A stretch of DNA of 64,000 nt from positions 1 through 64,000 of the forward strand of contig NW_008481797.1 of assembly GCF_000365145.1 (NCBI RefSeq), in the 5' to 3' direction. This document shows positions 43,363-55,161 of the stretch, piece after piece. Numbering within the stretch: position 1 is the first letter of the stretch; the number at the start of each line of letters is the position of its first letter. The notes under the pieces are model-generated. The model saw only the letters and a list, made by a program, of their open reading frames with translations, was not told where the DNA came from and did not search any database. The stretch is from Cyphellophora europaea CBS 101466 (taxonomy: Eukaryota; Ascomycota; Eurotiomycetes; Chaetothyriales; Cyphellophoraceae). The translations under genes and the position numbers were made by a program.

Positions 43363-44120
43363 TATTTCTTATATGGTCGGCGACGTAGGATTGTCTCGTA
43401 GTTCGTGCAGTGATATACAAGGACGTGGGTTAAGGTGAGCACAGTCGCGTTTCTGGGTGCTTCGCGTCAAGTCGACTGTGAGAGAATTGCACCCGTCGAC
43501 ACAGCAAATCTCTCGAAGCTCGTGGGCTATCAGCGACGGGCGTCTAACGTGGGTGTGGCGCATCGAGAACGCCTCGTGAGGCTGAAAGCAACTACCTGAC
43601 AGGCACCTGCATCCTTCATCAGGCATGCAGACACCTTCGTCAGACCAGAACTTTTCTCGATACCGTTTTCATCTACCGGTGTCGGTGGGCATCAGAGACG
43701 GTGGCGCGTTTGAGGCGGAGAGACATATGTTGATTGCAAAGATGCCTCTGATCCATCATGATCCAGGTCTTGTGTTTACAGCACCGCGCCGCAGTCACTT
43801 CGTCACGTGATGTGTCGGTTCGGAAGAAGTATTATCTCGTGGGTAAGCTTCAATTTACGGAGCCGCAAGGCCAGGCCAAGCCTGATGCAAATTAGTCGCG
43901 CCTCATCCTGCTCGTCCCACGCAGAGCACGCGGCTAGCCATTGCACAAACACGTGGACTTTGCAACGGGTGCTAATTCTAGCTAACGGCGCCTCACAGCA
44001 TGACAAAGTTTCGTATGCAACTAGGTTGCAGATCCTCTAGGATCTCACCAGCCACGCGGTGCGGCATAAAATTTGCCTACAGCCTTACATATGATTCAAC
44101 CAGGCATCCCACAACTACTT
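43363..44120. promoter_or_regulatory. NLR upstream region
   Basis: Contains the NLR promoter. No gene is supported; the small ORFs lack domains and conflict with each other. GC content is normal. Confidence 0.4.
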
Positions 44121-44169
44121 TATGAGATATGCGCGTGACGGCCTCAGAGATGCAGCCAGGTGGCCAACA

Positions 44170-45045
44170 CAGGTGGACTCACCGTCGAGCTCATACGGTC
44201 ATCGCCTTTCGGGCATATTCGGGTACTCCATGCTCACCGGAGGATATCCGGGCAACCAGGCCGAATGGTGTCGAGTCCCCAACGCGGATCTTGTCTGCGT
44301 GAAGGCCCCCAAAGATGTTTCTGCGAAGAAGCTTCTCGGACTGTGTGATGTGACTCCCACGGCCTGGCACGGCAATTAACTCGCAGAGGTGCGCAAAGGA
44401 GACGTCGTCGGGGTCTGGGGCTGCGGTGCCGTTGGACTCTCCATCCAGCGCCTCGCACTCTTCCGTGGTGCGAAGAAGGTCTACGCGATCGACAAAGACA
44501 GGCACAGACTCGCGCTGGCCGAGAAATACGGCTCCATTCCGGTGGACGTGTCCGCCCACAAAGACGTGGCTGACTACATCCTCGGCGTCGAGCCCCATGG
44601 ACTCGACCGGGGCATCGAAGCCAGCGGCTTCCGCAGCTTCGCCGAAGGCGACAGCGGAGACACGGTCAGCGCCATCATCAAAGCCACCCGCAAAGGCGGC
44701 AACATCGCCTTGATCGGCGACTTCTTCTTCACCACGAACCAGTTCCCGATCGGGGCCCTGATGGAAAAGGCCATCACCCTTCGGGGGGACAACTATATGC
44801 CCAAAAGGTGCCGAATTCCTGTTCCCCACGTGCAGCTCCGATCTGCTAACTGATTTTTCCAGTACTTCCCGTATCTGCTTGACATCACCGTCAAGAACGA
44901 ATATGACCCGTCCTTCATGTTCACGCATGAAGATGACTTTGAGAACATTTCGGACGACTACGCCAAGTTCAACACCCACGAGATTCCTGGCGGTCTCAAG
45001 GTTTGTTTGGTGACTGAGTTTGGTCGGACGCACCCAACCGGATAA
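44170..45045 (+). pseudogene. zinc alcohol dehydrogenase (FDH-like), truncated
   Basis: The frame begins within the protein at YGHRLSGIFGYSMLTGGYPG; the catalytic GroES-like half and the structural zinc cysteines are missing. It continues through one TAA (44377-44379) into the Rossmann part: VVGVWGCGAVGLSIQRLALF, YAIDKDRHRLALAEKYG, then GGNIALIGDFFFTTNQFPIG and MEKAITLRGD. A 55-bp intron (44808-44862; TGCTAAC branch, TTTTCCAG) precedes YFPYLLDITVKNEYDPSFMF and FTHEDDFENIS, ending TAA. The join is one base out of frame, consistent with loss of an A in the run before the donor. Family members are NAD(P)-linked medium-chain dehydrogenases. It is a paralogue of the intact gene at 47,777. Confidence 0.8.
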
Positions 45046-45494
45046 GGTACCTTAGCTTAGCAAGGTATTCAAGACAAAAGTTTGTACTTTTAACCCCTGT
45101 CATCAACGTACGGTACTAGTTCAACCTAAAGATCGTGGCCGTCATAGGCTAGTAACGTAAGCCTGGGCAAGTTAGATGTGTCTCACCAAGCGATCTCAAC
45201 AACATCATTGGGGTCCGCGACTTTGGAGAACGTGACTGTTCAGAGGCACTGACGAAGGTTACCACCGATCCGATGCTACTGCCCTACATGCATCCCGTCA
45301 CATCTTCGAGCAGCAGCTCCAGCAGCTGCATTCCAGCTAGCCCCGCCCGCATGCCGCACAGCAATATTCAGTGTCATGCTGTTACTAGCGCATCCAGACT
45401 GAACAGAAAGCGCAGGTTTGGTCTCGCAGTTGGCCGCCCGATCTGACGCGTCAATGCTAAACAAGTCCAGTGCAACGGCCGAGACCAGCATGTT

Positions 45495-46549
45495 CTATGA
45501 GCCCATTACTGATGATCTTGCCAGGCCACTCTCCGGTCCCGATCTTGTTAGGAGACCCATTTCCGCTCCATGGACTTGGGGCGTCCCGTTTTCCATCTCA
45601 ATCTCGGGGCCGTGCTGACCCGCATTCGCCGTCTCGTACCTCAGCAGCTTCATCAACCCATAAAACCCCGCGGAGACGATCGACCCCAGGCCCGGCCCGA
45701 CCCAGTAGATCCAGTGATAGCCGTGGAAGCTGGCCAACACGACGCACGGCCCAAAACTCCTCGCCGGGTTCAGGCCGGCGCCCGTGAAGTACGTGCCCGC
45801 CAGCATGGCGACGAACAGCGCCAGGCCGAACCCGACGGGCGCGATGAAGGTGGCCCGCTGCTTCTCGATGGCCAAGAAAAACACGGTGAGGACGAGGAAG
45901 ATGGTCAGGAACATCTCGATGAAGACGCCCTGCGCGATCGAGGTGCCGCCGCCGAGGGAGGTGCGCACCGTCAGGGGCCCCGGGAGGAGGGCGCTGGCGA
46001 TGGCGGCGGCGACGATGCCGCCCAGGAGCTGTGCGACGACGAAAAGTGCACCGCGGAAGGGTGGGATCGTCCGGATGAGCACGAGCGCGAGGGTGACCTT
46101 GGTATCTCGCCCGTCAGTTCCGCCTGCAAGAAGACGTCTTCGCCGTCTCGGTGGTATTAGTAGTAGTAGTACTTACAGCTGGATTGAAGAGCCCTCCACT
46201 GATCCGGAAAAACACGCCTGCCATGACCGCAAGCGAGAACCCGAAGCTCAGCGCTACGTACGACAAGGTCGATGCATTTGCGGGAGCGCCGACTCTGTTC
46301 TCGACGGGTGGGCTGTTGAGGTAGGCCGTCTGAGTTCCCGCGAAGGCGAACAGCAGGAACAAGACCGTGCCGACAAATTCACCGCACACTCCGACGATGT
46401 TGTCGCGGGTCGGTGGCGTTTGTTAGCATTGAGCACTACCACACAGAAAGAGAGAATGAGAGAGAGCGACTTGCTGTGTTCGACATCCTATCAAGACCGG
46501 TGATGCGACGGGTTATTGAGAAACTTGTGTGGGACTGTGGAGGACTCAT
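45495..46549 (-). CDS. aquaporin (MIP family)
   Basis: A channel protein of the small fungal orthodox-aquaporin type, in plasma or inner membranes. The main exons are 46389-46177 and 46097-45495, split by a 79-bp intron (GTAAGT donor, CTAATACC-like branch, AAG acceptor). The intron falls right at the first NPA motif (FNPA|VTLALVL), and the second is NPAR (GLNPARSFGPCVV). The six hydrophobic segments expected are visible: GEFVGTVLFLLFAFAGTQ, LSYVALSFGFSLAVMAGVFF, ALFVVAQLLGGIVAAAIASAL, GVFIEMFLTIFLVLTVFFLA, FGLALFVAMLAGTYFTGA and HWIYWVGPGLGSIVSAGFYG (the third and others shortened here). The 5' end is uncertain: the frame lacks an ATG before RDNIVGVCGEF, so an upstream exon is needed. An ATG at 46549 (MSPPQSHTSFSITRR) is the best candidate but the acceptor is not clear. 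Confidence 0.8.
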
Positions 46550-47776
46550 TGTTCCAGAGAATAAGGAGGTTCTTTTGGAAAGGATTGTAAGGAATTGCGC
46601 AAGGGCGACAACCAGATGGTCTGTATAGGAGAATTCCCGAGTGCAGTTATATAGTAGTTCGCAAGTCGTCAAGGCTCAGGCCAAAAAAGTTGTGGTATGC
46701 GCAAACTCGAAGATCTAGCAGCTGGGGACAGGGAGAGACGACATACTATCACCGTGTGCATCCCATTCTGGTCTCATGACTGCAGTGACTCAGTGCACGC
46801 CTGACGCTTGAAAAGGACGATCGCAAACCTTACTACGAAAGGAGGCCGAGTGTGGTGCGTCGTGCTGATGAAAATGTGAGGTCACCTTTTCGTCGACGGT
46901 GAGGTGCCCATGGGTGCTGAGCAAGCATCAGTAGAGTTTAACATGGATGTCAGACCTGGCTTACCACGGCTGCGAAGCATAAACTTGCTTCGGTGCCGCT
47001 TTCGTGTCGGTGCAGAAATGACAAGGGAGGATCTCGAGTGCCGGTGGTGTCATAGTGACGTACGTGGGGGGTTCCGCGAATGAATTTCCGAGTTTCGTTT
47101 TCCCGCCTATCCCACCGAAGCGTAATTCTGACGCCACGGAAATACCACACGAGCGGGCGGAACAGGGGTCGCCAGCCAGAACGGGCGTCGGGAGAGGAAG
47201 GTTTGGGCTCTGAAGTTGTTGGCCCGACACGATGTTCCGAGACGGTGAAGATCAGCTTGGTGTTCTCGGAGAAGGTCTAGGTCAGGATGCTGTACCGTAT
47301 GCAGCCACTCTCCTCGCAAAAAATAGCGGTAGGTTGAGCAGAAGAGACAGTCCGGCTGCACTGATACGGACCTGGCGGTTGGAACATCTGTATTTGCTGT
47401 AAGGGTGCGCGCTGTAGTATGGCTACTGTGTGCATTGGATGGAACAGACTACTACCTACTACTAGTACTGAGTAGTACTATAGGCGCGTGCAAAGCCAAG
47501 CTAGGCTAAGCTAAGCTAGTCGCTGACTGCATCGAGATTTGGGGCTCCACCGGTCCGTATAGATGCTTTTGAGCCCCGCAGTCACACAAATCAACACATA
47601 ATCCGAGTACGTGAGCATGTGAGCATGATATCACTGCAATCGTCATAACGGATTCATGCTCCGATCGACTGTGCTAGGGAAAAGATGAATTATGATAATG
47701 CCTGCTCTCTTCAAGACTTTACTACTGAACTATCACTCCATGCTCTAAGTCGTGGGCAGATACATTTCCAACAAAC
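46550..47776. other. intergenic spacer
   Basis: A 1.2-kb divergent spacer holding the promoters of the aquaporin and the intact dehydrogenase. A small palindrome, agtactgagtagtact, lies near 47,465. ORFs on either strand lack domains. Confidence 0.4.
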
Positions 47777-49173
47777 ATGAATACCGTCGTCGCGAACAAG
47801 GCACAGGAATACCTGGGTGACCGCAAGGTTCTCGTGCACAATGTCGACACCGAGAAGAAGCGTCCCGGCCAGACCATGAAGGCATTGGTCTGGCACGGCA
47901 AGAAAGACGTCCGGGTCGACGAGGTACCGGTTCCGGCCATCACGGATCCCGGCGATGTCATTTGCCGGGTGACAGGAACCACGGTCTGTGGCTCCGACCT
48001 CCATCTCTACCACAAAGAGATCATGCAGTTGCAAAAAGGCGACATACTGGGACACGAGTGGATGGGCTTGGTTGATGAAGTTGGGCCCGAGGTCAAGAAT
48101 TTGAAGAAAGGCGACCGCGTCGTTGCCAGCTTCCAGATTGCGTAAACATCACACGTCCTCCACCGGCGTCGAAGTTGCTAACATGGTCCGTGGATAGGTG
48201 TGGACAGTGCTCTTTCTGCAAAGAGGGTCTGTCCTCCATGTGCGATAACACCAACATCTCCTCCGTCCAGGACAAACTGTACGGCAAGGGCTTCGGGGGT
48301 CTGTTCGGCTACACGCGCTTCGCGGGTGGCTTTGCCGGCGGCCAGGCGGAATACGTGCGGGCTCCCTTTGGCGATGTCAATCTGTTGAAGCTCCCAGACT
48401 CGGTTCCGGATGAAAAGGTCCTGTACCTGTCCGACATCGTCCCCACATCATATCACAGCACCGTCTGTGCAGAGGTTAAAGAAGGCAAAAGTGTTGCGAT
48501 ATGGGGCATGGGTCCGGTCGGGCTGTTCGCCGCTAAATGGTCTAAGCTCGCGGGAGCGAAACGTGTCATCGCCATCGACAATGTTCCAGAAAGACTCGCA
48601 ATGGCCAGGGACAACATCGGCTGCGAGGTGATCGACTTCAGTCAAACCAAAGACGTTGTAAAGGTCTTGTACGAGAAGGAACCCGAGGGAATCAATTGCT
48701 GCATTGACGCTGCCGCTTTCCGATACACAAAGGGAGTCTTGAACACTTTCGAGCGAGCCGTCGGTCTGGAGACGGATTCCTCTGAGATTGTGAACGAGAT
48801 GTTGCAGGCTGTCCGCAAGTTTGGCCACATTGCGCTCGTCGCAGATTACGCAGGACCTACCAACGGATTCCTCATCGGCGCGTTGATGGAGAAGGGCATC
48901 ACCTTGCGAGGCACGGGCCAGGCGCCGGTGCAAATGTACTGGCATGAACTTTTGAAAAAGATCGAGGACGGCTCCTTCGATCCTACCATCATCTTGAGTC
49001 ATCGATTTGCGCTGGAGGAGTTCGCGGAGCTGTATGGGGCATTCGATCGGAAGGAGATGGGTATCATGAAGACGTTCGTGCAGACGAAGTTCTCCGGCAA
49101 ACCGACTCCTGGGACCCCTCCGCTGTCGAGTTTCAAGAGGAACGATATCAAGCCAAGTATGGTACATGCTTGA
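47777..49173 (+). CDS. zinc-dependent alcohol dehydrogenase, FDH-like
   Basis: Exons 47777-48141 and 48198-49173 are joined across a 56-bp intron (GTAAAC, TTGCTAAC, GATAG) that splits a codon; the join restores ACGQCSFCKEG, part of the structural zinc loop (Cys x4 with SMCD). The product is 446 residues. The GroES-like catalytic half has TVCGSDLHLYHKEI (catalytic Cys) and GHEWMGLVDEVGPEV. The NAD-binding half has IWGMGPVGLFAAKWSKLAGA and VIAIDNVPERLAMA. It belongs to the medium-chain dehydrogenases close to glutathione-dependent formaldehyde dehydrogenase and threonine dehydrogenase-like proteins; its substrate is unknown. The start could be the ATG at 47777 or MKALVWHGKK at 47,876; the former adds 33 residues, as is common in fungal members. 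No damage is seen. Confidence 0.9.
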
Positions 49174-49299
49174 AGAGGCTGAATCTTTATGGCACGGCTG
49201 GGCGTGGTAGATCACCCAGGCATCTCGTGCGCTGGAGACGCACCTGTTATTGGTCGGAGGCAGCCTTGCAGGCTAGTGCCCAGTGGTCGCTTCTGTACT

Positions 49300-49960
49300 T
49301 ACTCAAAGTCTCTGCCATGGAATTATCCTGCGATCTATTGACTGGGCAACGCCTCCTGATCCTAGCAACGTCCTGGAGGTTCCATAGTGCTGGATCAAGC
49401 ACGCCCAAGTCTCTGCCAACATTATGGAGCGAATCGCTTCATTGAAAGAGTCCCATCCATTGCTGAGTGAGGTCCTTCGAACCATTGACGAGCTGGAGCA
49501 CACCGTCCATGAATGGCATGCATCTCTCCCGCTGACGCTAAGAACAGAGATTGAACACCCTCACATGCAGGAAGTCATGGACCCGGCTCATGTCCTTGAC
49601 ATACATTTCAGATCCCTGCAGAGTCTTATGGCAATTCATTCAATTCTCTGTCATTCCTGGAACGCGCTCGCTATACAGCTGGAGCCTGGAGACCTACCAG
49701 AGTTCAAGAAGCACTTGGCAAAAAGTATGCACACCATCGTTGAGGCGTCTCGACAAATTATCCGCAAGCTGCACCATGTCAACATTGATGTGTGCTGCCC
49801 AAAGCGGTGAGTCCTCCTGAAGATGATGCGTCCTGATCTATCTAACCTCAACTAAAACGGGCTGGCGTTTATTGCCCCTCTAACCGCCTTCATGAACCTG
49901 TTCTTTTTGCAAGACACTGCAATTGCCGCCTGCCTCTTCCCTGCCGCTCCAGGATCTGTC
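49300..49960 (+). pseudogene. fragment of a fungal-specific transcription factor
   Basis: Only the C-terminal half of a Fungal_trans-type regulatory region is present. It begins near SIDWATPPDPSNVLEVP, has a TAG, then runs open from 49,424 (NIMERIASLKESHPLLSEVL, LEPGDLPEFKKHLAKSM, HHVNIDVCCPKR). An intron with GTGAGT at 49,807 follows, but its acceptor reads CGG instead of CAG; the next exon (LAFIAPLTAFMNLFF) stops resembling the family after about 15 codons. No DNA-binding domain is in front of it. It is a relic left between the dehydrogenase and the bZIP gene. Confidence 0.65.
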
Positions 49961-50146
49961 ACGCTGCAACCTCCAATTCCCTCCTAATCTCTTGCATCCT
50001 TGACTCTTCGGTGGCTTCGAGGCAATAGCGATTAATGTGGGCGCTACCGTGACATCATCGTCCCGTATCTGTGACCCTGAAGATAAATGCTGAGTTTGCC
50101 CCCGAGTTGGCGCCCATACGGCATAAAACAGAATAGAACACAACAC

Positions 50147-50838
50147 ATGGACTATTCGTACTTTACCTCAGACTCTTGGCCCTCCCAATTATCTGTTTTA
50201 CCACCATCTCTCGAAGGAAACAGAACCGTGCAAGCCGATGAGCCTAATCGTCATCTGTCAGCCGTCGGCGTCGCAGCACCTAACTTCTTGAGGGAAGATT
50301 TCGATATCGACCACGATCAGAATGAAAGCCCCGCCGGAGCATTTCAACAGAGTTCCCCCACGGCCTTCTTCCCGCCGTCGCAACGCTTTATGCCTTATTT
50401 CCCAGCAAACTCATCGCCAGAGGATTCTGCAGTATCAAAGCAAGAATACAGCCCTACGCTCTCACGGTCGCGAGAAACGATAACGTACAAACAATACCCG
50501 GCGGTGCAACGAAAGAGCGGAAAGGAAGATAACATCCTTACCCCCCTTGAGAGTCGTAGGAGAGCACAGAACCGAAGAGCGTATGTCGAGGCCATGAAGG
50601 GCACTTATCCAAGGTGAGGGATCTTACTAACCCTTTCAGACAACGAAACTATCGAGAGCGAAAAGAGCGGCACATAAAAGATCTCGAAGCGAGGCTGAGC
50701 GACCTTGAGCAGCAGTATCAACTTAAGGACAGCGAGAACCAGCGTTTACGATGTGAGATAGTGAAGTTGCGGATGGAGAGGCAATCCGGGCTTACAGCCA
50801 GGCGGATTTGCAAAACCGTTTGTGGGGAGTCTGCATGA
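50147..50838 (+). CDS. bZIP transcription factor
   Basis: Exons 50147-50580 and 50640-50838 are joined by a 59-bp intron (GTATGT, TACTAAC, TTCAG) that falls inside the basic region. The join gives SRRRAQNRRAQRNYRERKER, the classic fungal bZIP signature (Yap/AP-1-like Asn, Ala, Arg spacing), followed by a leucine-zipper stretch with heptads (IKDLEARLSDLEQQYQLKD). The N-terminal 120 residues are Ser/Pro/Asp-rich, typical of a trans-activation region. The product is 210 residues, ending KTVCGESA soon after the zipper, which is short. A frame change near 50,810 leads into a further 100-codon ORF (to 51,134), so the C-terminus may be truncated by a small indel. Nuclear regulator; targets unknown. 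Confidence 0.8.
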
Positions 50839-51990
50839 CTTGGTGGCTGACCAATGATGTGGCGCTCGTTTGCCCAGAGTGGATCAGTATCTGCCTGCCT
50901 CTACGTTGGATAGTGGGACGTCACTCTTTTGAAAAAGAATGCCAAGCAGCACAATTATCATCAATCCATACTGTACCTGCATTCGCTGGCTTCCTCCCTC
51001 AGTCACCAGCAGACCCTCAAAATCCGGTCAACTCAAAAGCCATGAGCAAGGGGTCTATAGAGATCTTACCAGAGCCGCCGGAAGATTCAGGAGTGTGGTC
51101 TGGCGTTTCTAGGCTGCGCTGCAGCCCAGAATGACGATTTCCACTCGGGTTGTCGGGCTCAATGTTACACTTGCCCTTTCTGCGCAAATATCACTGTCTT
51201 TTATCTGACCAATTGGTTTGAACCTCTTAAGACGGATGTCGCCCGGCTGTGCCAGAATTTATAGCAGCGACGCCAACGGCAAAAGTCTGAAATTAACGGT
51301 TGTCAACCGATACGGAGTCGTTGCGTAAGAATGGGGCCTTTTAGAATCGTCACCCACTCAAACTTTCACCTTCTCAATTCTCAAAATGAGTTGTCTCATC
51401 GCCGGCTGCCCATGTTCATGGATACATTCAATCCGGCCTCACGTGACTGCTTGCGCTTTTCGCGCCTTCCAGACGCTCCGTGATACGAACGTGCTCTTTG
51501 TCCTTTTCCCTCTCCACATTTTTGATGATGTCGCTCTCCACGATCGTTTCGCCCCGGTCTGCCTTGATCTGAAGAATATCAGAATTTATTCTTTCGCGAT
51601 TTGAGGCTGTCAGACGGAACCCTTACGTCAGCCTCGCTTTCAGACGCGAGATGTTCGTTCCAATGGCGCTCTGTGCGCCGTTTGTCGTCGCCATATATTT
51701 TCAAATTTGACGGTTGGCTCGTTAACGCGCAAAGTCAGAGGCGTTCAGTCACTGATTTCAAAAGTTGTCATACCTGTGAAGCGACCTGCCTACGAAGGAT
51801 GCCGCCAGCGACTTGATATTGGCTTCCGCCGCCATCAGCGTGTTTCCCTTGGGCGGAAAAATTTGATGAATCTTGGTGATGTCCAAGATTTTCGAGAGGT
51901 ATTTATTTGCCATGACTGGACCAAACACAAACGGTGATTATGCTGGTTCCCACACTGAAAGAGGGACACGCAATCTCTGTAGAAAGAGCG
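50839..51990. other. spacer, no supported gene
   Basis: Apart from a possible continuation of the bZIP frame up to 51,134, I see no gene. Several 60-75-codon plus-strand ORFs have no domain and overlap one another. Confidence 0.4.
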
Positions 51991-51993
51991 AAA

Positions 51994-53196
51994 TCATCGA
52001 GAGATGTTGGAAAGGGATGGGGATCGAACGCTCCCCAGATTTGTAGCTCGAGCCAAGAAATGCTTCAGCATTGCCCCGCTCGCTGTTTTTGTAGATCCTG
52101 TCGTCATTCCATCCCGCTGTTTGACACCCCGTGCAAATGCAGGACAGACAGCATTCATAGCCTCTCCGTCTTCGCCGGGTTTAGTGGCGGCCTCGTTGGG
52201 TAAGATCGGCGTCATACCGTTCTGAGGGTTAAAATAGCTCGGACCAAACGTCGTGGTTTCTGGTTGGAAGGGTTCAGCCACAACCGGCCAACGAGGCGAA
52301 CAGACGCTACTACCGTGGGAGCCGGTATGTCTTGGACGACGGATGGACCGTTGTCGCTGGGGCTCAAGGTTGAGCGGTGGAGGAGGCGCAGACGAAACGG
52401 CTCGGTTCTGGCGGATCGATTCATAGTACTGCAGACGATCCCTGGTGCTGTTGAGATACATTGTAGCCTGCTGCAAGGCATTGTGGAGCCTGTTGTGGGT
52501 GCTAAGGAGTTCCTGGAACCGGCCGCGCCATTTGGCCTCACGCTCCTGTTCTCTTCGGCTGGTTTCGCGAGTTTCGTCCGTATCATCATCGACATGGAGT
52601 TCTTTGCGCTCCTCTTCCAGTAAAGCATGGCCTGGCTCTTCTCCTTGGCTTCCTCCTCGACCGTAGCCACTTCCTTGCGCTCCTTTTCGCCCTTCCGCTC
52701 CACCTCTCTGATGTTAGCCTCATTCCTACGTCTGATGGCAGCTTCTTGTGTCTCGATCCCAGAAATCTCCTCAGCCATAGTAGAGATCTGTTCGTCCCAC
52801 TTGGCGACGTCCTCCTTCTTCCAGCAGCGCTCGTTCTCCCGAGCCTTAAGCTCCTGCTCCTTCTTTGTCTTGTCCATGAGGAGGGCTCTGTTCTGGCTTT
52901 CCGCCTTGTGCACTTGCTTGCGAAGTTCACTGCTCTCCTCGTCTCTCTTCCACGCCCCTGTTCGGAGTCACTTGCGCAGGCATCAAGTGCTGCTCGTCTG
53001 GGTCGTTAGAGAGTTGTGACGGCGGTTTCCTGGGTCGATGTAGCCGCTCTTACCGGGCACGAGCATCACCCTCGCAAAGCAATAGCCAGTAGGGCAGACT
53101 GGCGTTCTCTTCCTGTCGGAAAGCGCGGGTTCTGAGGCTACTGCGGTTATGGATTGGCAGTAGGTTTGCGCCGAGGTCGTTTGGCACACGTCATAC
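51994..53196 (-). pseudogene. coiled-coil protein with frameshift
   Basis: The minus strand reads a long coiled coil: ELRKQVHKAESQNRALLMDK, then KWDEQISTMAEEISGIETQE and REVERKGEKERKEVATVEEE. Near 52,620 the frame breaks. It continues one frame over with EEERKELHVDDDTDETRETS, FQELLSTHNRLHNALQQATM and a Pro-rich C-terminus ending at 51,994. An upstream exon probably exists: AACAG acceptor near 52,965 and an ATG at 53196 (MTCAKRPRRKPTANP). No enzymatic domain is seen. It could be a structural or scaffolding protein. The frameshift needs read support before calling the gene dead. Confidence 0.5.
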
Positions 53197-53435
53197 TTAA
53201 GTCAGTTTCCCGTCGCGGCCCGCAAAGATTTGCTGCAAGCTCAACATGACGCACAGTTCATTGAACTGACCGACAGGACATGCGGTCAGATAACAAAATT
53301 TGCTGTGGCTGAAAATACAATGAGATTCCTCCTTCCCAGCGTCAACCGCTAACCTGCAGGAACAGGTGTTTCCCACGCACCCATCCCCATTCATTGTAAT
53401 CTCTCTGAACAAGTCAAGCGACTCCCACATTCGAC

Positions 53436-55161
53436 ATGGCCGAGGCGTTGAATCGAGATAATGCAGGCGTGGAGCTGGCTGGATCGCGGAGTGAACCTAT
53501 ACGGGAGGTTCAGAGCGAGAACATATCAGCTCGGGCGGGACTAGCTCTGAAGCCACACAGGTCGGTGGTGCTGATCTTCAGACTCATCGCAACGAGCCAG
53601 ATGATCGCAATGACGGCAAGACAATTCACACATGGACCGGGCCAGATGACCGGGACAATCCGTTCAACTGGACCACTTTTTACAAATGGGTAGTTACGCT
53701 CACCGTCTGCTTCATCTCCATCTTGACCGGCCTGCCAGCGGGCTCCTACGGTGCTGGTGCCTCCTACATCGCCGAACGCTTCAACGTGCAGAACATGCCC
53801 ATCGACAACACCGTCTGGGCCACTACCAGCTGGAATATGGGCGCCGCTTTCTGGCCTTTGGTCTTCGTGCCCATGACTGAGAGCAGTGGAGGGATGCCAG
53901 GATACGTCGGAGCATATATCATCTTCGTTGCCAGCCTCTTCGGCTCGGCCTTTGCACAGAACTTCGCAACAATACTCATAACACGGTTCTTTGGCGGCGG
54001 TGCGTCTTCTGTCGTCATAAATATAGTGGGCGGCAGCATCGCCGACATTTGGCGAGGCGACAGAGCCCGTTCCATCCCAATGTCGATCTTCGGCTTCACC
54101 TCGGTGGCAGGGATTGCTCTAGGACCGTTCATGGGTTCTATGATTGTCCAGATGAACCGCACCGACCCCTGGCGCTGGATCTTCTACATCCAGATCATAT
54201 TCAACGTTGCCCTCATCCCGATCTTTGGCTCATCCTGCGAGAGACCAGAGGCGACGTCATCTTGGCTCGCAGAGCGAAGCACTTGCGACAGCAGAGTGGA
54301 AAAGAGATCTACGCTGTCAGCGAGCTGGACAAACCTTCGACCATCAATCTCATTAAGATCTCCTTCTGGCGGCCCGTGAAGATGCTCTTGACCGAGCCAG
54401 TCGTCAGCGTCTTCACAGTCTGGGTATCCTTCGCTTGGGGGATTCTGCTCCTGTTTTTCTCCTCGGTTGTTCAAACCTTCGAATCGGCCTATGGCTTCAA
54501 CATCCTCTCCACCCGGTTGGTTCAGCTCGCCATCAGGGTGGGCGCTCTCATTGCCACAGTGATCAACCCCATCCAAGACCGTCTCTTCCTTCAGTCAGCT
54601 CGGCGTAACTCTGAGCGCCCCGGGAAGCCCATCGCTGAAGCACGGCTGTACTTCGCCATCCCAGGTTCCCTCCTCTTCACCGCCGGCTTGTTCTGGTACG
54701 GATGGACTTGTCGTCAATCGGTTCACTGGATCGTGCCCACCATCGCCATCACCGCTGTCGGTATTGGGATATACAGTATCTACCTCGGTGTTGTCAATTA
54801 TCTTACTGATGCTTACGAGAAGTTCGCCGCGTCTGCTCTCTTGGCTGCATCGCTGGGCCGCAACTCGTTCGGTGCTTTTCTGCCCTTGGCCTCACAGCCT
54901 CTGTTCAACGATCTTGGCTTCGGCTGGGCTGGATCGCTGCTCGGCTTCATTGGTCTGGCACTGAGCGTTGCACCTGTGGTGCTGTTGTTCAAAGGCCCAG
55001 CGATCAGGGCGCGCAGCCCTTCCATGCGCGAGGCGGGATACGACGACGATGCTGAAGAAGAGGAACAGATGCGCAGGACGAATAGCTACGGCCACAAGCA
55101 TCACGGCCCGACCGAGAGGAGGAAGATCAGTTTGAGGAGGCAGAGCCTGCCTGTTTGGTGA
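53436..55161 (+). pseudogene. MFS transporter (DHA1-like), two frameshifts
   Basis: ATG 53436 starts MAEALNRDNAGVELAGSRSE. Near 53,560 the frame shifts and enters TWTGPDDRDNPFNWTTFYKW, the usual MFS N-terminal signature, then membrane segments (TLTVCFISILTGLPAGSYGA, FFGGGASSVVINIVGGSIAD, FGFTSVAGIALGPFMGSMIV). Near 54,228 one base is missing from IFG-LILRE; the next frame carries ILRETRGDVILARRAKHLR and the second half (VSFAWGILLLFFSSVVQTF through LGFIGLALSVAPVVLLFKG) with a charged tail ending QSLPVW. This is a proton-driven drug/polyamine-type antiporter fold, expected in the plasma membrane. Substrate cannot be told. Two single-base shifts in a GC-normal gene could be sequencing errors, so pseudogene status is provisional. 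Confidence 0.75.
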
